Assembly: GCA_016709145.1 (NCBI GenBank)
Contig: JADJEK010000007.1
Coordinates: forward strand, 186,001-250,000
Direction of reading: 5' to 3'
Origin: Planctomycetota bacterium
Lineage (GTDB): Bacteria > Planctomycetota > B15-G4 > JADJEK01
Length of the DNA: 64,000 nt
Positions 27,013 through 35,084 of this stretch are shown one piece after another. Position numbers and translations under genes: made by a program. Position 1 is the first letter of the stretch. Each line of letters opens with the position of its first letter. The notes under the pieces are model-generated. The model was not told the origin of the DNA. It was given only the letters and a program-made list of their open reading frames with translations, and searched no databases.

Positions 27013-29097
27013 ATGTCCGCTTCATGTCTCACCCCGCGCACGTCGCGCGGGGCCGGTCCCTTGTTGTCCTTGTTGGGCGCGCTCACTCTCGTGAGCGGAG
27101 CAGCGACCGCGCAGACCCCGCTGCCGTGCGGATCGCCGGCGATCGGCGGCGCGCCGTACACCACGGCCTGGGTCGATGCCACGATCGGCAATGACTCGAC
27201 GGCGGTGCCGGGTAACCCGAACCGCCCGTTCCGCACGATCACCAACGCCGTGAGTTCCTTGGCCGCCGTCCTCGGCACGACGGGAAGCGCGACCAACCGC
27301 GGGCTCGTGATGGTCGGACCCGGCATCTACACGACCAACGCTTTGGGTACCGGCGAGCAGTTCCCGATCACGATGGTCGATTGGATCGACATCCAGGGCA
27401 TCGGCGCGAAGCAGACGGTCGTGCAAGGCAACGGCGGTGCGCGCATCGGAGGTCGCTTCTTCCTACCGAGCCCGCAGACCGGCGCGTGTGACTGCGGCAC
27501 TCGCACCGGAACCCTCGAGGCGTTGTTCGACTTCAGTGGCCTCACGAACCTGGCCTACGACGAGATGCTCGACGGCTTCACCCTGCAAGGCGGAGACATT
27601 CAGGTCTACGCCGAGTCGATGAACGGCGCGATCCGGGGCCGCATCTCGAACTGCCTGTTCGACGAACTCGGATACCCGGGGCTCCTTTCGCCGTCGTTCG
27701 GAATCCTCATGGTGCATCCGCTGCTCGAACTCGACTACATCGACCCGAGCCACGTGGACATCACGGAGCCGAAGTTCGATCCGGAGTTCCTCAAGCTGCC
27801 GACTGCCGGTGGCTCGATCGAGATCGGTTACGCGGACGTCTTCCTGAACATCTTCAACAACACCTTCATCCAGTCGTGGATCCCGGATCCGGTCACGATG
27901 GTCGGCGCACAACTATCCTTGCAGTCCAACGTGGCGATCTGCGACGTGAACGATCCCATGTGCTCGGGACCGGGCGACGCCGATCCGAACACGACGCTCC
28001 GAGGAGTCGGCAACCCGAACATCCAGAGCAATCTGATCCGCTGCTTTGCGCCCGCTGCCTCGGCCCCGACTTCGTTCATGGGGATCGACGCGAGCGACAC
28101 GACGGCTGCGATCGGCACGAATCCCGGTCCGTCGAACGCGTTCGATCCGGCGACGGTCGCCGGGAGCAACATCTCGTTCTGCTCGCAGATCCTCGGCCTC
28201 TCGCCGACTCCCCGAGTCGTCAACGGCAACCCGGCGGTCGGCCTCGGTACGACGTTCACGCTGAATCCGAATACCTTCGCGTCCCCATTCCCGGCGGGGA
28301 TCGACCCCGGCTTCGTCGGAGAAGCGATGACGTCGCTGGGCGCGATCCCGCTGACCGCGGGCCGTGATTGGCGCTTGGTCCCCGACTCGATGTATCAGAA
28401 CGCCGGTACGCGGCCGTCGCTGACGCTCTCGACGTTCCCGGTCTTGCGCGCCGCGAACGCCACGCAGCACCTCGATCTCGCGTGCACGCCGTCGTCGTCG
28501 TTCGACTTCGACGGGGACGGGTACGGCAACCCACGCTCGCAGCCCATCGCGTCGGTGTCGCAGAGCGGCGCGAATCCGCTGACGTTCGAGGCCGACATCG
28601 GCTTCGACGAGACGACGGTGTTGGTCGATGCCGGAACGGGCAACGACTCGGTGGCGCACTCGAATGCGGCGACCATCGCCGCAGTGGCGCCTTGGATCAC
28701 GTTGCAGAACCCGGGTGTCGGAACGCACATCTACGTCTACGCCGCCCAGGGATTCCACACCGTGATGGCCCCGACGCCGGTCGCTCCTCCGGTCGTGCCG
28801 TTCTCGATCTGGCCGGGTGCCGTGGCGCCAGCGTTCTTCATGCCTGGCTTCTCGCCATCGTTCGACGTGCAGTGGGTTTCGCCGATCGTTCCGCCGGTCG
28901 TCCTGGTTCCGATCACGGCGGTCGTGCCGTTGGCCTACGCGTCTCCGTTCGACGGTTCCCCACACCAGTACGGCGTCGACGTGCAGCCGTCCGTGAGCGC
29001 CGGCCGGTACGTGGCGGAACAATCCCTGTTCGTCCCGACCGTCGGGCCGAACGCGCTGCAAAACCACATCAGCACGATGCAGCCCATCTTCGACTGA
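27013..29097 (+). CDS. Secreted beta-helix protein A (module copy 1)
   Basis: A 694-aa protein with a signal peptide (cleavage near VSGAATA|Q). Residues about 40-300 have the pattern of a right-handed parallel beta-helix of the DUF1565 type: a WVDATIGND start, FRTITNAVSS, VMVGPGIY and FPITMVDWIDIQGIG. FDFDGDGYGNPR is a calcium-binding-like Asp loop at about residue 500. The ATG at 27013 has AGGAG 8 nt upstream. It is paralogous over its full length to the protein at 35085-37235 (shared GRISNC.FD, LNIFNNT, RGVGNPNIQSNLIR). No enzyme motif is visible; a surface or extracellular structural role is likely. It begins the first five-gene module. Confidence 0.85.
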   Translation: MSASCLTPRTSRGAGPLLSLLGALTLVSGAATAQTPLPCGSPAIGGAPYTTAWVDATIGNDSTAVPGNPNRPFRTITNAVSSLAAVLGTTGSATNRGLVMVGPGIYTTNALGTGEQFPITMVDWIDIQGIGAKQTVVQGNGGARIGGRFFLPSPQTGACDCGTRTGTLEALFDFSGLTNLAYDEMLDGFTLQGGDIQVYAESMNGAIRGRISNCLFDELGYPGLLSPSFGILMVHPLLELDYIDPSHVDITEPKFDPEFLKLPTAGGSIEIGYADVFLNIFNNTFIQSWIPDPVTMVGAQLSLQSNVAICDVNDPMCSGPGDADPNTTLRGVGNPNIQSNLIRCFAPAASAPTSFMGIDASDTTAAIGTNPGPSNAFDPATVAGSNISFCSQILGLSPTPRVVNGNPAVGLGTTFTLNPNTFASPFPAGIDPGFVGEAMTSLGAIPLTAGRDWRLVPDSMYQNAGTRPSLTLSTFPVLRAANATQHLDLACTPSSSFDFDGDGYGNPRSQPIASVSQSGANPLTFEADIGFDETTVLVDAGTGNDSVAHSNAATIAAVAPWITLQNPGVGTHIYVYAAQGFHTVMAPTPVAPPVVPFSIWPGAVAPAFFMPGFSPSFDVQWVSPIVPPVVLVPITAVVPLAYASPFDGSPHQYGVDVQPSVSAGRYVAEQSLFVPTVGPNALQNHISTMQPIFD

Positions 29098-29128
29098 GGC
29101 CGTGACGCGCACGCACATCTGGATTGCC

Positions 29129-29169
29129 GGCTTCGTCCCGTCCGCGCCACGCGCGGGCGGGACGAAGCC
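29129..29169. terminator. Hairpin after secreted protein A
   Basis: A 19-bp stem with one G-U pair: 29129-29147 with 29151-29169, loop CAC. It lies 31 bp after the stop at 29097 and 145 bp before the sigma start. No U-run follows, so it may attenuate rather than fully end transcription. A hairpin lies at the equivalent place in module 2. Confidence 0.5.
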
Positions 29170-29314
29170 CGTTCGTCGCCACCCCTCGAGAGTGCCTCGC
29201 TCGTTCCGCTCGATGCATCGCTCATCCGCGTCCTCGTGTTGCCTTCGACTTCGGGGGGAGTATCGTCCGTACCCGGCGACGAAGAGCGAAGCGTGGACGA
29301 CGGACCCAGTTGAA

Positions 29315-29929
29315 GTGGATGATTCCGAACTCAGCGACTTCGACGTGATCCAACGCGTCCTCGAGCGCCAACCAGCGGCCACGGACGAGTTCCTCGCCCG
29401 CGTCGGCTGTGTTCCGCGGATCCTGGAAGCCCTGAATCGCACGAGTGGTCGACCGCTCCAATCGCACGATGTCGAGGACCTCGCGCAGCATGTGTTCGCC
29501 GAGATGATGCGACGACTGCGTGAGTTCCCTCCGGACGGGATCCTCGATCGCTGGGCCTACCATTTCTGCACGTACTCGTTCCTGAATCGAGTGCGAGCGC
29601 TCCGCCGCAGCCCGACGCTTCAACTCGATGCTTCGCACGATCCTCCGAGCGGCCCCGCGCCGGACGACGAGCTCCTCGACATCGGTCAGTTCCACGCCGC
29701 GCTGGCGGAATTGTCGGCAGAGCAGCGTGACCTCGTGCTCGCGAAGGTGGTCGAAGGCCGCACGTTCGAGGAAATCGGGCTTCGCACGAAGCGGTCGCCG
29801 AACACGCTGAAGTCCTGGTACTACGCGTCGATCGAGCGGCTCCGTGTCCGACTCGCTCCGAAGTTCGGTGACACGGAGACGCATCCCCGTCCACGACCGC
29901 GGCTCGCTGGCGGAGGATCTGCCCCGTGA
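29315..29929 (+). CDS. ECF-like RNA polymerase sigma factor (module copy 1)
   Basis: A 204-aa sigma-70 family protein. Region 2 is about residues 5-95 (EDLAQHVFAEMMRRLREFPP, then ILDRWAYHFCTYSFLNRVRALRR), and region 4 is about 130-190 with a helix-turn-helix (GRTFEEIGLRTKRSPNTLKSWYYASIERLR). There is no region 3 or long C-terminal extension. The GTG at 29315 was chosen because the paralogue also has a GTG at the same distance before region 2; a longer frame to 29102 is Arg-rich and not protein-like, and the ribosome site is weak. Its stop overlaps the next start (GTGA). It probably transcribes its own module. Confidence 0.85.
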   Translation: MDDSELSDFDVIQRVLERQPAATDEFLARVGCVPRILEALNRTSGRPLQSHDVEDLAQHVFAEMMRRLREFPPDGILDRWAYHFCTYSFLNRVRALRRSPTLQLDASHDPPSGPAPDDELLDIGQFHAALAELSAEQRDLVLAKVVEGRTFEEIGLRTKRSPNTLKSWYYASIERLRVRLAPKFGDTETHPRPRPRLAGGGSAP

Positions 29930-30501
29930 CGACCACGGAGAACGAAGACCCACGCGAGCAAATCGATCGCGATTTCGATCGCGTCGGCGCTCGAGCACGC
30001 GCGCACCGGGACGAGATCCTGCGGATCGCGGGGTCACTTCCCGAAAGCCCGGCGGATCGACGGTTCGCCGAGCGGGCTCGCGCAACGATCGACGACATGC
30101 TCCCGGTGCGCCGCACGGACTGGCGACTCGTCGCGGCCGCCGCGGTGGTGATCGGAGCCTGCGCGATCGGCCTGGCCTTGGTCGAGACGCGCGGAGACGA
30201 CCCACGGCCGCCGATCGAACTCGGAACCGGTTCGATCGAGGGCCTATCGCCGATCGGCCCGCGGTCGGCGTTCGACCAGTTCGCCTGGCGCTTGCGGCGC
30301 GGCACAGCCGCGAGGTACGCATTGATCGTCTCGACCCCCGAGGGGCGCGAGTTGTTCCGCGAGTCCGATCTCGGCCAACCGCATCATCGACCGACGGCGC
30401 GCCAGCTCGAACTCATACAAGGAGCCATTCGATGGCGAGTGCTGGCCATGGATGCCGCCGGCGACGTGGTCGATTCGGCATCGTTCGACGCTTCGCGCTG
30501 A
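29926..30501 (+). CDS. Single-pass membrane protein, candidate anti-sigma factor (module copy 1)
   Basis: A 191-aa protein: cytoplasmic helical segment 1-66, TM 67-86 (WRLVAAAAVVIGACAIGLAL), and an outside domain of about 105 residues containing SAFDQFAWRLRRG. The start is GTG at 29926, overlapping the sigma stop, with GGAGG 9 nt upstream. Position directly after, and coupled to, an ECF sigma gene, plus type II-like topology, is the classic layout of an anti-sigma factor. It lacks the HxxxCxxC zinc motif of ZAS-type anti-sigma proteins, so the function is inferred from context. The last 70 nt also encode the start of the CHAT protein. Confidence 0.75.
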   Translation: MTTTENEDPREQIDRDFDRVGARARAHRDEILRIAGSLPESPADRRFAERARATIDDMLPVRRTDWRLVAAAAVVIGACAIGLALVETRGDDPRPPIELGTGSIEGLSPIGPRSAFDQFAWRLRRGTAARYALIVSTPEGRELFRESDLGQPHHRPTARQLELIQGAIRWRVLAMDAAGDVVDSASFDASR

Positions 30502-32900
30502 CAGGCACTTGGGCCGCGTCCACGCTCGGCTTCGCGTGCGCGGGACTCGCGCAAACGCCGACACACCCATCCCCGGTCGTCGAGATCGAGCGTGGGCTCG
30601 AATCGCTGCGGCGCGGCGAGACGATGGACGCCGACGCCGCGAAGGCATTCGTGAACGCAGTCCTGCTCGCCCAACGCGAACGCGAGCTCCACGGCATCCC
30701 TCGTCCCACGCTCGTCGAATGGCTCGAAGCCGCGCGCGACGTGACGAACGGTGCGACGGCGATGACCGAACCGCGCGCGTACGTGCAGGGCTTCTTGATC
30801 CGCGAGCGCGCCGACCTCGGCGAGGGTGGCCGCGCCGTCGACGAGGTCGAGCCTCGGTTGCGCGAGTGGATCGACGCCGCGCCGTACTGCGGTCCGATGC
30901 TCGCGGCGAGTTGTGCGGACGCGTTGCGGCGCGAGCAGCGGCTTCGCGAAGCGTTCGCGTGGTTGGACCTCGCGGACGAACGGTCGCGCGACTCGAACGT
31001 CGCCGCGCTGGCCGACACCGCCTGTAGCGTCGCCGAGGTGCGCTGCTTCCTGGAGCAAGAACTCGGAACCCCGGATCGCCTACGAACCTGGGTGGCGACC
31101 CTGCGGGATCGCATCGCTGCGCTCGGCGCGGGTGCGACCCGCGATCGCGTTCGCGGCCTGTTGCGCCTGGAGATCGCGTCGGCGCTGGCGAGCGGATCCC
31201 AGCGCGCCGCACTCGACGCGTGCGAGGCTGCGGCGAACTCCGCGCGCGAGTGGTCCGACCCCGAGCTCGCCGACTTCGCCGAACTGCGTGCCGCCATCGC
31301 GAGCCGCCTCGACGGCCAGGATCCGCGCCGGTGCTTGCACGAGGACATCGTCGAACGCCTCGAGCGCGCGGCCGCGTCGACGAGCCGCGGGACCTACGAG
31401 CGCGAACTCGCTGCGACCGAACTGGCCGAGACCCATCTCCTCGCCGGCGAACTGACGCCCACGCGCGAGATCTTGACGCGCCATGGCCTCGATCCCGTGG
31501 ATCCAGGTTTGCGGATCCGCAGGCTCGTCGTCGCGGCGCGGCTCGCTCGCCAGGACGGAACGGCGGAGGACGACGTTCGAACGACGCTGTCCCAGTTGCG
31601 GAGTGCGATCGAGCGACGCTTCGAAGCGTTCGCGCAACTGCCACGGACCGACGACGGCGATGGGCCGCTCTACTACGCCGCGATCCGCAACGCCGTGTCC
31701 GCGTGGATCACCGGCCACGTCGAACGAGGCGGCGACCCGAGCGAGGCGTTCGACCTGCTCGTCCGAGCGCAGGCGGCCGGCACGCTGGCGCAAGAATTCG
31801 GCGCGACGGCGCCGTCGATCGAACGGATCCGCGACGAGTTGCTACGGCCGGGCGAAGGACTGCTGCTCCACGTCTTCGCACCCGCGGGGAATCACGTCTT
31901 CGCCGTCGATCGCGACGGCATCGTCCACGTGCAGTCGAGCAACAGCCGCGTCACGCTGGTCGAACTCGCCGCGCTGAACGAGTGCATCCGCATTCGGCCG
32001 GACCACGATCCGGGCGACGCGGTTCGGACCGATCAAACGGCGGTCGCGACCAGCCTCGGTCGTCGATTGGGCCACGAACTCGTGCCCGACGCATTGCGCG
32101 CACGGGTTCGGGGCTGGTCCGCGATCGCGTTCTCGGGCGCCGACGTGCTCGGAGCGATGCCGCTCGAGGCCATGGTCCTCGACGAGAAACTGCTGTGCGT
32201 GTCGCACGCCATCACGGTGTGGCCGTCGATCCCGGTCGCGTGGACACTGGCGCACGATCCGCCGCGCCGCGCCGCGGATGCGGGCGCCGTCGTCATCGCC
32301 GCCCGGTCGCCGGCGAAGGAGCTCCGCGCGCTCGACGCGCGCTTGGTCGATCTCCCCGTCGACGACCGTCGCATGCGAGCGTGGCTCCAGGCGTTCCCCG
32401 GCGCCGGAACGCTGTTGGTCGACGACGCGGCGACGACTTCGGCAGTGGCCGCACTCGACGCGTCGACCGCGGCCGTCGAGGTGATCCTCGCGCACGGGTT
32501 CGTCACGCCGGGTCTCCCGCGACCCGCAGCGCTCGCATTGACCGCGAGCGAGGCCGATCGAGGCGAGTTCCGTTGCGCCGACGTCGAGCGCACGCACGCC
32601 GCGGACGTCGTGTTCCTCGCGACGTGCTCAGCGGGCGCCGGTCCGCGCCGAGCCGGGGACGACGGAGCCCAACACCTCGGCGGCGCGTTCCTGCGCGCCG
32701 GCACGCGCTCGGTCGTGCTGCCGACGGGACCGGTCGACCTGGACGCGAGCCTCGAACTGCTCGACGCGTTCATCGCCTCCGTCGCGGACGGTCGGTCCGC
32801 GACGGAGGCGATGCGCGCGGCGCGAGCGCGGCTGGTCGCCGATCCGCGCTTCCGGCATCCGTACTACTTCGCGCAGTACCGGGTGTACGGACGCGGGTAG
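30432..32900 (+). CDS. Exported CHAT-domain cysteine peptidase (module copy 1)
   Basis: An 822-aa caspase-family protein. Residues 1-40 are an Arg-rich signal peptide ending FACAGLA|Q. Residues about 45-520 are helical, TPR-like repeats, probably for target recognition. Residues about 540-822 are a CHAT domain with the catalytic dyad H688 (ILAHGF) and C732 (LATCSAG), 44 residues apart, then the conserved GGAFLRAGTRSVV and C-terminal AMRAARARL. The ATG at 30432 has AAGGAG 7 nt upstream, inside the preceding gene. Expected place of action is outside the cytoplasm. The substrate is unknown; the membrane partner encoded by the overlapping gene is the obvious candidate. Confidence 0.85.
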   Translation: MASAGHGCRRRRGRFGIVRRFALTGTWAASTLGFACAGLAQTPTHPSPVVEIERGLESLRRGETMDADAAKAFVNAVLLAQRERELHGIPRPTLVEWLEAARDVTNGATAMTEPRAYVQGFLIRERADLGEGGRAVDEVEPRLREWIDAAPYCGPMLAASCADALRREQRLREAFAWLDLADERSRDSNVAALADTACSVAEVRCFLEQELGTPDRLRTWVATLRDRIAALGAGATRDRVRGLLRLEIASALASGSQRAALDACEAAANSAREWSDPELADFAELRAAIASRLDGQDPRRCLHEDIVERLERAAASTSRGTYERELAATELAETHLLAGELTPTREILTRHGLDPVDPGLRIRRLVVAARLARQDGTAEDDVRTTLSQLRSAIERRFEAFAQLPRTDDGDGPLYYAAIRNAVSAWITGHVERGGDPSEAFDLLVRAQAAGTLAQEFGATAPSIERIRDELLRPGEGLLLHVFAPAGNHVFAVDRDGIVHVQSSNSRVTLVELAALNECIRIRPDHDPGDAVRTDQTAVATSLGRRLGHELVPDALRARVRGWSAIAFSGADVLGAMPLEAMVLDEKLLCVSHAITVWPSIPVAWTLAHDPPRRAADAGAVVIAARSPAKELRALDARLVDLPVDDRRMRAWLQAFPGAGTLLVDDAATTSAVAALDASTAAVEVILAHGFVTPGLPRPAALALTASEADRGEFRCADVERTHAADVVFLATCSAGAGPRRAGDDGAQHLGGAFLRAGTRSVVLPTGPVDLDASLELLDAFIASVADGRSATEAMRAARARLVADPRFRHPYYFAQYRVYGRG

Positions 32901-32916
32901 TCGGACCGCTACCGCC

Positions 32917-34809
32917 TCACGGGCCTTCGGGCGGACGGCGCGGCGGATCGGGCGGAGGCACGGTCGGATTGAACGGATCGATGTTCGGCGGCGAACTCGC
33001 GCCGCCGGTGTTGACGCCGCCCTTCGAACCGAAGACCACGATCGGCCAGCCGCCGGACTCGACGTCGACGATGACGATCCGAACGTCTTCCGTGGCATCG
33101 GGCGGCGACATCGAATCGTCCGGTTCGTGGGCTGCGTAGGGGCTCGGATCTCCTGAGTCGAACCCGAGTCCACTTTCCTCGATCACCGTGAACGGCACCG
33201 CCATCGGCGGACTCTGCGTGCCGAGGTACAGCTCGTCGAACTCACCGGTGTACGCATCGAAGTCCACGTCCACGCCGAGGACCACGATCGTCGTCGTCGG
33301 CCCGACGGACGCATAGTCGCCGGTGTCGGAGTTCACCTCGATCGGACGGACCTCGAGGAACAACCGATCCCCGGCAAGCGGCTGCCACGGCGACTCGAAC
33401 AGGATGTCCAGCGTCGCGGCGATCGACAACTCGAAGTCGGCTGCGACCACCTCGTGCGCGATGAGGTCACGCACCATCGCCTCGCCCACCTGACCCCACC
33501 ACGCCTTGACCTCGATCAGGTCCCACTCGGCGGTCGGCGGCAGCACCCCGGGTGACGAGAGCGAAAGCTGCAAGCGGACTTCGCTCGCGTAGTCGTACAC
33601 GGAAAGTTGTGGCAACCCGCCCGGACCGGCGCGCGGGAACAGGCGCTGCTCGTTCTCGGAAACGAGCTGATTGCGCCCGATGTAGACGGACGCCGTCGGC
33701 CGGCACGGCAACACGCAATCGAGGTCGCCGTCGTTGTCGAAGTCGGCGATCCCCGGCGTCGCGTCGTTCGTCGAGAAGTCGACGGTGATCGGCGCGATCT
33801 CGACGAATTGGTAGGTGAATTGATCGAACGTCGCCGACGAGGCCGTGGTGGTCGAGACGTTCGGCAGGGCGACCTGCCACGAACTCGCACGATGGCTGAC
33901 GACGAGTTCGCTGGCGCCGGAGCCGAGCAGATCGGCGGACACGACGTCGGCGACACCGATCGGCCCGAGCGCGATCGGCGCTTCGAGGTGGCCATTGCCG
34001 ACGACTTGGCACCAGAAGTACGACGTGCCGGCGTCCTGCGTGACGAACGCGACTTGATCCGTCGTGCGTCCTCGATGGCGGACGATGGCCGCGAACTTGC
34101 CGTTTCCGGTCGCCGCGAGCGTCGTGGTTCCGTCGGCCTGCCGAATGCGCAGCCCGTCCGGCGACACGATCGCGCGGTCGAGATCACCGCTGCCGTCGTA
34201 GTCGAACAGTTCGAGGTCGACGATCGACGAAGTCTGCGAGAACGACTGGACCACCGAGTTGCCGCTCGACGACAGCGTCACGCGGTACACCGTGAGTCCG
34301 TCGGACGCGACGACGTCGAATTGTCTCGCTGCGTTTCTCACCGCGCGCACGAGCTGCGCGTCGAGCAGCGGCGAGCCGACCTCGACGGTCGACGTGTAGC
34401 CGGACTGCGTCGTCGACCGGCGCCACGACCTCAAGCCCGAGGGCCCCACGCTGACGAGCGCGTCCGCGCCGTCCGGACCGCCACCTGCGTACGTCGCGAT
34501 GTCGTTCGCGGTGATGCTCGACGACAGCAGCGAGATGCTCTCGTACGTGTCCGGCGCCTGCATGAAGACCAGCGTTCCGTCGGATTCACCGGACGGCACG
34601 CAGCGAACGATGCAGTCGGGTTGACGGTCGCCGTCGAAGTCGCCGACGGCCATGCCGCGCCACGACGCGGTGAGGTCGATCGTGGTCGGCACTGGATAGT
34701 GCCGATCCGCCCAGGTCAGCGTGGGTTCAGCGGCGACGGCGGTGGCCGTCGCCGCCAGCGCGTACGCGACGGCGAGTGCGAGACCGCGAAGGAAGTTCCG
34801 GGGTCGCAT
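32917..34809 (-). CDS. Secreted FG-GAP/VCBS repeat protein (module copy 1)
   Basis: A 630-aa protein with a signal peptide (cleavage near ATAVAA|E). It has at least three FG-GAP/VCBS-type calcium-loop repeats: VGDFDGDRQPD (about 55), FDYDGSGDLD (about 205) and ADFDNDGDLDC (about 360), in a likely beta-propeller. The C-terminal third is a different beta-rich domain, and the protein ends in a conserved NIDPFNPTVPPPDPPRRP-type tail. It is convergent with the CHAT gene, with 16 bp between stops. Such propellers usually bind ligands outside the cell. Paralogue at 41038-42882. Confidence 0.83.
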   Translation of the reverse strand: MRPRNFLRGLALAVAYALAATATAVAAEPTLTWADRHYPVPTTIDLTASWRGMAVGDFDGDRQPDCIVRCVPSGESDGTLVFMQAPDTYESISLLSSSITANDIATYAGGGPDGADALVSVGPSGLRSWRRSTTQSGYTSTVEVGSPLLDAQLVRAVRNAARQFDVVASDGLTVYRVTLSSSGNSVVQSFSQTSSIVDLELFDYDGSGDLDRAIVSPDGLRIRQADGTTTLAATGNGKFAAIVRHRGRTTDQVAFVTQDAGTSYFWCQVVGNGHLEAPIALGPIGVADVVSADLLGSGASELVVSHRASSWQVALPNVSTTTASSATFDQFTYQFVEIAPITVDFSTNDATPGIADFDNDGDLDCVLPCRPTASVYIGRNQLVSENEQRLFPRAGPGGLPQLSVYDYASEVRLQLSLSSPGVLPPTAEWDLIEVKAWWGQVGEAMVRDLIAHEVVAADFELSIAATLDILFESPWQPLAGDRLFLEVRPIEVNSDTGDYASVGPTTTIVVLGVDVDFDAYTGEFDELYLGTQSPPMAVPFTVIEESGLGFDSGDPSPYAAHEPDDSMSPPDATEDVRIVIVDVESGGWPIVVFGSKGGVNTGGASSPPNIDPFNPTVPPPDPPRRPPEGP

Positions 34810-34860
34810 GGGAAAGCTCCGAAAGAGTTGGGGATCCGCTCTGAAGTGTCCCGTGGGGTC

Positions 34861-34887
34861 GGAATGGTTGCAGACTATCGCCGTCTC
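34861..34887 (+). promoter_or_regulatory. Candidate ECF-type promoter of secreted protein B
   Basis: GGAAT at 34861-34865 and GTCTC at 34883-34887, 17 nt apart, in the context GGTCGGAATG...CGCCGTCTCGG. This matches the motif before gene A (TGTCGGAACG...CGCGTCTCTCG). It lies 197 nt before the ATG at 35085, so a long 5' leader would follow, within the 275-bp divergent gap shared with the FG-GAP gene. Confidence 0.42.
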
Positions 34888-35084
34888 GGCTGGCTTTTCT
34901 CGTTCGGCGCGCGAACTCCACCGTTGGGGAGGACGACGCGACGAACTCGCGTGCGGACGGGCGCGCTCACGGGGTTCGAGAACCTGCCAATCAGAGCCGT
35001 CCAGCGCGGAATCGACGACACATCACGATCGGCGGAGCGCGAGCGCGCCCGCCGATCCAAGTGTCCCTTCACGGAGTTCCCCCC

